DNA of 13,947 nucleotides from Bacteroidales bacterium UBA2800 (GTDB lineage: Bacteria > Bacteroidota > Bacteroidia > Bacteroidales > Paludibacteraceae), in NCBI GenBank assembly GCA_002351925.1, contig DEHM01000002.1, positions 8,317 through 22,263 on the forward strand. The letters run 5' to 3'. This document shows positions 6,292 to 12,474 of this stretch, in pieces. Positions within the stretch are counted from its first letter, which is position 1, and every line of letters starts with the position of its first letter. The position numbers and the translations under genes were made by a program. The notes beneath the pieces were generated by a model that worked only from the letters and a program-made list of their open reading frames with translations, did not search any database and was not told the origin of the DNA.

Positions 6292-7241
6292 GCCAGCGAC
6301 GAGGCACCCAGAATAGCGGCATCCGAGTCTTTGAGAACAGAGATAGATACCGGTATCTTACCCTTCCATATCGGCATGAGGTTCGCGTCGAGTGCCTCAC
6401 GAATAGGATCCATGATCCAGTGGCCCGACTTGGTCAGACCGCCAAAGAGGATGATAGCCTCCGGACTGGAGAAATGGACGAAGTCCGCCAGTTTCTCGCC
6501 CAGCAGACGGCCGGTATAGTCGAAGATCTCCTTGGCTACCAGGTCGCCCTTCTCGGCCGCGTCGAACACATCTTTCGACGTGATATGGTCGATGTCGGCC
6601 ACTTGACGCAACAAGGTCGGCTGGGTAGTAGAGGTGACGATCTCCTTGGCGGTACGCGCTACACCCGTAGCCGAGGCATAGGCCTCGATGCAACCTTTCT
6701 GACCGCATCCGCAGAGACGTCCGTTGCCGCTGTGGTCGATCTTACAGTGGCCGAGTTCGCCGGCAAAGCCGTCGTGACCGTAGAGCAACTTACCGTCGAT
6801 GACGATACCTGAGCCTACGCCCGTACCGAGGGTGATGACGATGAAGTTCTTCATGCCGCGTGCCGAGCCATAGATCATCTCGCCCTGCGCCGCCGCATTG
6901 GCATCGTTGGTGATGGTGCACTTCACGCCCATGCGCTCGCTGATGAGTTTGGCGAATGGTACGACACCTTTCCACGGGAGGTTCGGCGCCTGCTCGATGC
7001 AGCCCGAATAGAAATTGGCGTTCGGTGCGCCGCAGCCTACGCCGACGATGTCTGCCATCGTGATACCTTCGTCAGCCACCAACTGTTTCAGTCCCGCACA
7101 GAGCACGTCGCAATACTCGTCGATGTCGGGATACTGCTGTGTGGGCAGGGAATTACTGCGAAGGACCTGACCTTCTTCATTTACCAGACCGAACTTGGTA
7201 CCTGTGCCGCCCAAGTCGATTCCTAAAGCATACTTTTTCAT
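6285..7241 (-). CDS. ROK-family sugar kinase (glucokinase-like)
   Basis: A 318-residue cytoplasmic ROK kinase, most likely phosphorylating glucose or a related hexose with ATP. Signatures: the ATP-phosphate loop GIDLGGTGTKFGLV (7-20), the catalytic NDAN (112-115, Asp113), LGTGVGSGIV (138-147), GELGH (161-165) and the zinc-binding CGCGQKGC (177-184) followed by IEAYAS. There is no N-terminal helix-turn-helix, so it is a kinase and not a ROK repressor. Length is typical. Only 2 nt separate it from the upstream S9 peptidase stop (TAG), and it overlaps the downstream deacetylase by 7 nt. The ATG at 7239-7241 is directly supported by homology. Glucokinase is the commonest role in Bacteroidales, but N-acetylmannosamine, fructose or allose specificity cannot be excluded. 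Confidence 0.92.
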   Translation of the reverse strand: MKKYALGIDLGGTGTKFGLVNEEGQVLRSNSLPTQQYPDIDEYCDVLCAGLKQLVADEGITMADIVGVGCGAPNANFYSGCIEQAPNLPWKGVVPFAKLISERMGVKCTITNDANAAAQGEMIYGSARGMKNFIVITLGTGVGSGIVIDGKLLYGHDGFAGELGHCKIDHSGNGRLCGCGQKGCIEAYASATGVARTAKEIVTSTTQPTLLRQVADIDHITSKDVFDAAEKGDLVAKEIFDYTGRLLGEKLADFVHFSSPEAIILFGGLTKSGHWIMDPIREALDANLMPIWKGKIPVSISVLKDSDAAILGASSLAW

Positions 7242-7243
7242 GT

Positions 7244-9247
7244 CTATAGATTGTTTTTTAAGAAATTCAATATTCTGTTATGCATGTGCGTGGCGTTGTT
7301 TCCGCGGCGCAAATGGTGGTTGTCGTCGGGATAGAGTTGCATCTCAAACTGCTTGTCCGCCCGCACGAGTGCCTCGATATACTGCATGGTGTGCTGCACG
7401 TGGACGTTGTCGTCGGCCGTGCCGTGGATGATGAGCACGTTGCCCGTCAGGTCAGCCGCTTTATTGAGCAACGACGCTTCGCGATAGCCGCGATCGTTCA
7501 CCTGCGGACGACGCATGTAACGCTCCGTGTAAGCGCTATCATACAGCCGCCAGTCGGTCACCGGCGCGATGGCCACGCCCGCCTTAAACGGATGGTCCTT
7601 GGTGCTCATCGTATAGAGCGTCTGGTAGCCGCCGTAGCTCCAGCCCATGATAGCCATGCGGCTGCCGTCTATATCCGGACGTTTGGCTATCTCGTTGGCT
7701 GCCATGCTCAGGTCTTCCGCCTCTTTCTGGCCGAGACTCATATACGTCTCGTTGCGCCAAGCGCGGCCGCGGCAATCACTACCCCGCGTATCGACTATCA
7801 GCACAGCGTAGCCCTGCTCCACCAGCGCGTATTCAAAACGCTTGCGCCAACGGTTCAACACCCGCTGACTGGCAGGTCCGCTATAGTGCATGACTACCAA
7901 AGGGACCGCTACGCTGTTAGACCGCTGTGCTGTTAGACCGCCTTCGGCTGTAGGATATAGGAGCATGGCTTCGAGGCCGTTGATGTGGAGCAACTGCGGC
8001 TCAGGGAGACGGTTCGCCTGCCATGCTTCCCGGATGTCCTTATTATCCCGGATCAACTCCAGTTTATTCTTTGAATAAAGATAGTACGTATTCGGCGTCT
8101 CGAAAGACTGATAGCAGAACACGGCACGATTGTTTTCCTTGTCAAACCGCGCGGACCATAGGCCCTCCTCTTTGGTGATTCGGGATACTTCGCCTTTCTT
8201 CAGCGTCACCGCATAGATATCGCGTGTGGCAGGTGTCGTCGCCGCCTGATAATAGAGGGTCTGCGTCTTCTCGTTGACGCCATAGAGGGCCGTCACATCG
8301 ATGCCTTCGGGTGTCAAGGCGTTCTGCTCGATACCCTGGCTATTGTAGAGGTAAGCGCGACGCCAGCCGTCTTTCTCACTCAGGACAATCATGCGGCCGT
8401 CGCTCAACCATTGCCACTCGTCGAAGAGCGAGTAGTCGACGAAATACTGCTTGCTTTCCTCTTTGTACAGGGGGTGTGTGACCGTCGATTTGGCGTTACA
8501 CGAGAGCACCTCCATCTTCGTCTGGTCGCGGTTGACACGCAACACCATCAGCGTGTTCTCGTCGGTCCAGCGCAGGCGCGGGAAATAGACATCTTCGTCT
8601 TTGGGATTCACCTGCATCGTCAGGATACCCTTGGTAGGTACGTCATACACGCACACGCTCGCCTTGGCGTTCTTGCAACCCGCTTTGGGGTAGCGCAGGC
8701 TCTCCATGGTCGGATATTGCTTGTCGGCATACACTTCCCAACTAAATGTCGGCACCTCGGTCTCGTCCAAGCGCACGAAGGCCAAGGATTTGGAATCGGG
8801 ACTCCAGGCCATCAGGGCCGTCGTACCAAACTCCTCCTCGTACAACCAGTCGGCTATGCCGCTGATGAGGTCGGTGTTCTCGTCCTTGGTGACCGCTATC
8901 TCCGTACCGAAATCGAGTTTGTGAATATAGAGGTTGTTGTCCTTGACGAACGCCACATAACGGCCATTGGGACTGAGCAACGCGTCGCGCACCTTGCCCA
9001 GGTTCAGACCCGCGCCCAGTTGCTTACGCGTGTGACGCATGGTGTCCACTATATACCAGTCCGCCACACTCGAGTGACGGAAGATCTTGTCCTCGTTCTC
9101 CTTCTCCAGGCGATACCTTGTACATTGTACATTGTCGCTTTGTAGATTCAGAATGGAATCTTGTTCGGCCGTGGACATCGTCTTCGCGTTATACTCTCCG
9201 CCCAGAATGCCGGTCAGTACCGATAGTATGATTGCCAGTATTTTCAT
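7244..9247 (-). CDS. Dipeptidyl peptidase IV-type serine peptidase (family S9)
   Basis: A 667-residue S9 peptidase that should release X-Pro or X-Ala dipeptides from peptide N-termini, in the periplasm or at the cell surface. The beta-propeller carries DWLYEEEF (133-140), whose glutamates bind the substrate amino terminus in DPP IV, and YSGP (446 onward) opens the alpha/beta-hydrolase domain. The catalytic triad is visible: GWSYGGY (Ser537), GTADDNVH (Asp612) and DDNHH (His644). The Asp-His spacing of 32 equals that of human DPP IV (708 to 740). The N-terminus is hydrophobic (residues 1-16), but the part before the propeller seems about 60 residues shorter than in Porphyromonas-type homologues. 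Two repeat-derived peptides are present (35-44, about 434-445). Its ATG overlaps the upstream stop as ATGA. Confidence 0.94.
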   Translation of the reverse strand: MKILAIILSVLTGILGGEYNAKTMSTAEQDSILNLQSDNVQCTRYRLEKENEDKIFRHSSVADWYIVDTMRHTRKQLGAGLNLGKVRDALLSPNGRYVAFVKDNNLYIHKLDFGTEIAVTKDENTDLISGIADWLYEEEFGTTALMAWSPDSKSLAFVRLDETEVPTFSWEVYADKQYPTMESLRYPKAGCKNAKASVCVYDVPTKGILTMQVNPKDEDVYFPRLRWTDENTLMVLRVNRDQTKMEVLSCNAKSTVTHPLYKEESKQYFVDYSLFDEWQWLSDGRMIVLSEKDGWRRAYLYNSQGIEQNALTPEGIDVTALYGVNEKTQTLYYQAATTPATRDIYAVTLKKGEVSRITKEEGLWSARFDKENNRAVFCYQSFETPNTYYLYSKNKLELIRDNKDIREAWQANRLPEPQLLHINGLEAMLLYPTAEGGLTAQRSNSVAVPLVVMHYSGPASQRVLNRWRKRFEYALVEQGYAVLIVDTRGSDCRGRAWRNETYMSLGQKEAEDLSMAANEIAKRPDIDGSRMAIMGWSYGGYQTLYTMSTKDHPFKAGVAIAPVTDWRLYDSAYTERYMRRPQVNDRGYREASLLNKAADLTGNVLIIHGTADDNVHVQHTMQYIEALVRADKQFEMQLYPDDNHHLRRGNNATHMHNRILNFLKNNL
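7913..7948. repeat. 16-bp direct repeat plus GCCTTCGGC hairpin inside the S9 peptidase gene
   Basis: GCTGTTAGACCGC occurs at 7913 and again at 7929, giving two 16-bp units 14/16 identical, followed by GCC-TTC-GGC (7940-7948). It encodes roughly residues 434-445 (GGLTAQRSNSV), a loop between the propeller and the hydrolase core. The GTTAGACC spacer and GCCTTCGGC core resemble GTTAAAC and GTGCCTTCGGCAC in the convergent hairpin array at 3424-3443. Confidence 0.75.
9116..9145. repeat. 7-bp tandem repeat in the S9 peptidase gene, near its 5' end
   Basis: In the coding direction the units are CTACAAA, GCGACAA, TGTACAA, TGTACAA, then GG. It encodes LQSDNVQCTR (35-44), between the hydrophobic N-terminus and the first propeller strands. 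It is 25/30 identical to each of the blocks in the PagL-like gene and in fmt and is in the same codon phase. Confidence 0.88.
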
Positions 9248-10497
9248 CGCAAAATAATCTGTTTCTTTCCGTTTTTGATATGCAGTTCATAGATACCTAT
9301 CTGCACTATTTTTCCCGTGTGTCCTTCTGCGTCGTCCGCCACCTCATCCACGCCCAGCGCCCACTCGGGATGGCAGGTCACGATGAAGAGTTCCTCGGGC
9401 ATAAAGGTGTCCTGCAGGCCCATCGGCGAGGTCATAGGATTAGCTTCCAAGAGGCCTGCGTAGGTTGTCTGTGTACGGATATCCTCAATATTCAACCAAA
9501 GCACATAGTTTTTACCTTGTATAGTGGCATAGAACAGGGTCTCTTTGCCATCGTGGTATACCTTCCAAATAGATGCCGTTTCGGCCATCTTCGCCGTAAT
9601 GGTGGAATACCCTATTGGTTTCCCTGTCGGCTCATGGGTGATGGTGGCCTGCGTCTCGTCGATAAAGTTGACGTAATAGTGCTGATTGTCGTCGTAGGCA
9701 TCGATGGGTGCACTCGCCATGCGTCCGTCCACCGGCACGCCCGCCAGCGCCAAGTGCAGCTTTCGGTTCACGTAGCGATAGACACCCGACACCAGTTCCG
9801 TCGTGCAGGGTTTTTCGCCCGTCATCTCCTGATACTGGTAAACCGCCCAAAGCGTAGCGTCGGCAGTCGGTTTGTATAGGGTTCCGCCGCGCAGGCAGGT
9901 AGGCCACTCATCCGTAGGTCCGAACTCCACTTCGCTCCAGCCCAAGAAACCCCAGTGGTCCATATTGTTCAGTATCGGCAACGCTACTCCTGTGCCTGCT
10001 TGCGCCTCGGTGAGCGTAGTGTACACGGCGTCGCCGTTCATCAGCGTGACCGTATAAGCCGGTCGCACCGCCTGCTGCCAGGTCACCGTGAAAGCGTCCA
10101 CATACAGCGAGTTCTGGGTCCCTATCACCTGAATCACCAACTCGTCCACCTCCTGCTGACAGCCGGAGAACGCCACGACGGGATTGCCCACATCATGGTA
10201 GCTCACGCTGCGCGTGGCAAGCGGTTCATCGTTGGCCGTCACCACAATCTGACCGGCGCCGCTGCTTGCGTTAGCACGCATGGAGAGCTCGATCTGGTCC
10301 ACCTCGATACCTTCCAGGTGGCCCAGCACCAACGTGGCTGTGTCGCCCTGGCGCACCTGACCCTTGTTATAGGTGTTATGGTACGACGTCTCGATGTCAT
10401 AAGGCACCAGTCCGCCATCGGCCAAATGGACCGTGGTCTTGTTATCCACCACCCAACTCATCACGGCCGACAATATGGTTGCAATCAGTATCTTCAT
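9244..10497 (-). CDS. Predicted secreted protein with an InlB-repeat-like (Flg_new-type) domain
   Basis: A 417-residue protein without a recognisable enzyme motif. Residues 1-16 (MKILIATILSAVMSWV) look like a short export signal. Residues about 20-145 have alternating strands with the phrases VDQIELSMRANASSG and GTQNSLYVDAFTVTW, suggesting a jelly-roll-like beta-sandwich. Residues about 148-222 (YTVTLMNGDAVYTTL ... GFLGWSE ... YKPTADATLWAVY) match the pattern of Listeria-Bacteroides InlB B-repeats, usually found in surface proteins. The remaining ~195 residues are unassigned; the end (YELHIKNGKKQIILR) vaguely recalls the short basic C-terminal tails of Bacteroidales secreted proteins, but I cannot call a sorting signal. 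It is the first gene of the minus operon, 25 nt downstream of a good promoter, and overlaps the S9 peptidase start by 4 nt. Confidence 0.8.
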   Translation of the reverse strand: MKILIATILSAVMSWVVDNKTTVHLADGGLVPYDIETSYHNTYNKGQVRQGDTATLVLGHLEGIEVDQIELSMRANASSGAGQIVVTANDEPLATRSVSYHDVGNPVVAFSGCQQEVDELVIQVIGTQNSLYVDAFTVTWQQAVRPAYTVTLMNGDAVYTTLTEAQAGTGVALPILNNMDHWGFLGWSEVEFGPTDEWPTCLRGGTLYKPTADATLWAVYQYQEMTGEKPCTTELVSGVYRYVNRKLHLALAGVPVDGRMASAPIDAYDDNQHYYVNFIDETQATITHEPTGKPIGYSTITAKMAETASIWKVYHDGKETLFYATIQGKNYVLWLNIEDIRTQTTYAGLLEANPMTSPMGLQDTFMPEELFIVTCHPEWALGVDEVADDAEGHTGKIVQIGIYELHIKNGKKQIILR

Positions 10498-10521
10498 AAG
10501 CGGTCAAAACCTTTGCGGCTG

Positions 10522-10553
10522 CAAAGGTACACAAAAAATTGCATATACGCAAA
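10522..10553 (-). promoter_or_regulatory. Bacteroidetes-type promoter of the six-gene minus operon
   Basis: On the minus strand TTTG (10553 to 10550), 20 bp, then TACCTTTG (10529 to 10522). The leader can form CCTTTGC-ggct-GCAAAGG (10510-10527), a 7-bp stem with a 4-nt loop that includes most of the -7 box. Over 42 bp (10515-10556) it is 37/42 identical to the plus promoter at 2051-2092. Confidence 0.78.
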
Positions 10554-10577
10554 TAAATGGAAATATTTTTCTAAATA

Positions 10578-10609
10578 TTTGCATATGTCAAAAAAATGTC
10601 GTACCTTTG
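10578..10609 (+). promoter_or_regulatory. Bacteroidetes-type promoter of the nadK-lgt-fmt-HD operon
   Basis: TTTG (10578-10581), 20 bp, then TACCTTTG (10602-10609), the same spacing as the other promoters in the window. The nadK ATG is 36 nt downstream, with a weak AGGA (10634-10637) ahead of it. Confidence 0.78.
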
Positions 10610-10645
10610 CAGCCGCAACAAATAATCCTGTTTAGGAACAACACT

Positions 10646-11563
10646 ATGACAATCGCTATTTTTGGAAACGCTATGAAGAGCCAGACCCTGCACGAAGTGC
10701 AGCATATCTTGCAATTCTTAGCCCAACATGCTCAAGACAATCCCACCGGCAAGAAAATCAACGTCCTGCTGTCGCAGGAGTTGCGCCAAGTGCTCGACTT
10801 GCGCAGTTACCCGGGTTTTCCCGAGAATTGGGATGGCGAACACCAGCCGGAGAACGTCTATGGCGAGCCTATCGACTTTGCGCTGTCGGTGGGAGGTGAC
10901 GGTACCTTCCTCACCAGCGCCGCAGCCATAGGCAACAAGAACATACCTATCCTCGGTATCAACTGCGGACACCTCGGTTTTCTGGCCGAAGTGCAGACGC
11001 AGGACCTCGACGATATTCTCAAGCAACTCGTGGCCGGTCAGTACACCATCGAGCAACGCCGCCTGCTGTCGCTCACTATCTACGACAAAGACGGGCTGGT
11101 GCGCGAGGGACTGATCATGTCGCCCAATGCGCTCAACGAGATAGCTATTCTGAAGCAAGGTCTGACCAACATGCTCTATATCGAGACCAAAGTCAACGGC
11201 GAGTTGCTCCATACCTACCGGTCGGACGGACTGGTCATCGCTACGCCGACAGGCAGCACGGCCTACAACCTCTCTATCGGTGGTCCGCTGCTGGTGCCGC
11301 AGTCGCGAGGTATCATCCTGACGCCTATCGCGCCGCATAGCCTGACCGTCAAGCCGCTTATCGTGCCCGACGACTGGAAACTCGACCTGCGTGTGAGCAG
11401 CCGCTACGACTCGTATATGGTCTCCGTGGACGGCCGCAGCCAGAGCCTCACGACCGACATGAGTCTGCATATCGAGCAAGCCGACTATACCGTCAAACTG
11501 GTGCAGATAGGCGACAACAGCTTCCTCAAGTCACTCCGCGCTAAACTCAACTGGGGCAAATGA
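10646..11563 (+). CDS. nadK: NAD kinase
   Basis: Phosphorylates NAD+ to NADP+ with ATP, the only known route to NADP in bacteria; cytoplasmic. The 305-residue protein begins TIAIFGNAMKSQ and carries the diagnostic GGDGT loop (83-87, FALSVGGDGTFLTSA), ILGINCGHLGFLAE, the NEIAI segment and the NAD-binding DGLVIATPTGSTAYNLSIGGP near the middle of the second half. The length is close to the family norm of about 290-300. An in-frame ATG exists upstream at 10433, but the extension would cover the promoter and part of the neighbouring gene, and homology starts at 10646. It is the first gene of a four-gene operon and overlaps lgt by 4 nt (ATGA). Confidence 0.96.
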   Translation: MTIAIFGNAMKSQTLHEVQHILQFLAQHAQDNPTGKKINVLLSQELRQVLDLRSYPGFPENWDGEHQPENVYGEPIDFALSVGGDGTFLTSAAAIGNKNIPILGINCGHLGFLAEVQTQDLDDILKQLVAGQYTIEQRRLLSLTIYDKDGLVREGLIMSPNALNEIAILKQGLTNMLYIETKVNGELLHTYRSDGLVIATPTGSTAYNLSIGGPLLVPQSRGIILTPIAPHSLTVKPLIVPDDWKLDLRVSSRYDSYMVSVDGRSQSLTTDMSLHIEQADYTVKLVQIGDNSFLKSLRAKLNWGK

Positions 11564-12474
11564 TTCTCTCCTTTATCACTTGGGATGTCAGCCCCATCGC
11601 TATCCCTTTCGGCGATGGTGGTATACGTTGGTACGGCCTGATGTGGGCGCTGGGTATCTACGCGTGCTGGGCACTCAACGAGCGCATGTACCGCCGCGAA
11701 CATTGTCCGGCCGAATGGGCCGACCAGCTCTTCTTCTGGATGACGCTCGGCGCCATCATCGGTTCTCGTGTGGGGCACTGCCTCTTCTACGAGTGGCATC
11801 AGTACGGGCAACCCTGGTATCTGTTTGGCTGGGAGTTCACCTATCGTAATCCCTACATAGAAAACCCCTTGCGCATACTGCGTATCTGGGAGGGCGGACT
11901 GGCCAGTCATGGCGGCTCGCTCGGACTCATCATCGGCGCATGGCTGCTCAACCGCTACCGTTTCAGCCGCTATCCGCAGTTTCAGACGAGCTGGCTCTGG
12001 ATACTCGATCGCGTAGCGATAGGCGTGGGCATCACCGGCGCACTCATTCGTTTCGGCAACCTCATGAACAGCGAGATATACGGCGGACCGACCGACCTGC
12101 CATGGGGCTTTATCTTCGTGCGCGACGGTCAGACCGTACCCTGCCATCCTACGCAGATATACGAGATGCTCTACTGCCTCGTCGGCTTTGTCGTCACCGG
12201 CCTGATGTACCTACATACCGACGCTCGGCGCCGCGAGGGACTGCTGCTCGGCGTCTTCCTCGAGATCGTCTTCTTCACGCGCTTCTGTCTGGAGTTCATC
12301 AAGAACGACCAGGAAGCCTTCGAAGCCGACCACCTGCTCAACATGGGCCAACTGCTCAGTATACCCTTTATCCTGCTCGGCCTCTTCCTTATCATTCGCG
12401 CGTATAGGCGCCCGCTGTTGCCGGTGGTAGAGAAGCAACCGCAGAGTCTGGATCCTAAATACAAGAATAAATGA
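11560..12474 (+). CDS. lgt: Prolipoprotein diacylglyceryl transferase
   Basis: Lgt transfers diacylglycerol from phosphatidylglycerol to the lipobox cysteine of prolipoproteins in the inner membrane, the first step of lipoprotein maturation. The 304-residue protein has about seven hydrophobic segments and the family motifs: GIRWYGLMWALG (21-32), GSRVGHCLFYEW (68-79), EGGLASHGG (111-119, His117 at the essential histidine), the signature ALIRFGNLMNSEIYG (161-175, Arg164), HPTQIYE (196-202) and FFTRFCLEFIKNDQ (238-251, with Arg241 at the essential C-terminal arginine). A basic cytoplasmic tail (about 283-304) follows the last helix. It overlaps nadK and fmt by 4 nt each (ATGA both times), indicating translational coupling. 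The identification is firm. Confidence 0.96.
   Translation: MILSFITWDVSPIAIPFGDGGIRWYGLMWALGIYACWALNERMYRREHCPAEWADQLFFWMTLGAIIGSRVGHCLFYEWHQYGQPWYLFGWEFTYRNPYIENPLRILRIWEGGLASHGGSLGLIIGAWLLNRYRFSRYPQFQTSWLWILDRVAIGVGITGALIRFGNLMNSEIYGGPTDLPWGFIFVRDGQTVPCHPTQIYEMLYCLVGFVVTGLMYLHTDARRREGLLLGVFLEIVFFTRFCLEFIKNDQEAFEADHLLNMGQLLSIPFILLGLFLIIRAYRRPLLPVVEKQPQSLDPKYKNK

Larger units (their letters stand above)
10521..10610. repeat. Divergent promoter module, copy B, with 18-bp inverted repeats
   Basis: Same module as 1997-2086 but inverted, with the two -33 elements 24 bp apart. At its ends TTGCGGCTGCAAAGGTAC (10513-10530) and GTACCTTTGCAGCCGCAA (10601-10618) are perfect reverse complements, 70 bp apart, covering both -7 boxes and the first transcribed bases. 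The rest of the 148-bp gap (10498-10645) shows nothing else that I recognise. Confidence 0.78.

Noticed and set aside
9244..10497. Type IX secretion sorting domain at the C-terminus of the InlB-repeat-like protein
   Set aside because: The tail is only loosely similar to such signals; I cannot point to the defining conserved residues.
9200..10497. Duplicated signal-peptide coding sequence at the starts of 9247 and 10497 (both begin MKIL)
   Set aside because: The similarity is limited to a few codons of a generic hydrophobic leader and could be chance.
1997..10610. Invertible segment bounded by the two inverted promoter modules
   Set aside because: Copies are only about 80% identical over 90 bp, no recombinase gene or site is visible, and the enclosed genes form ordinary operons.
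10433..10645. Upstream extension of nadK
   Set aside because: The extra 71 residues cover the start of the divergent gene and the promoter module; NAD kinase homology begins at 10646.
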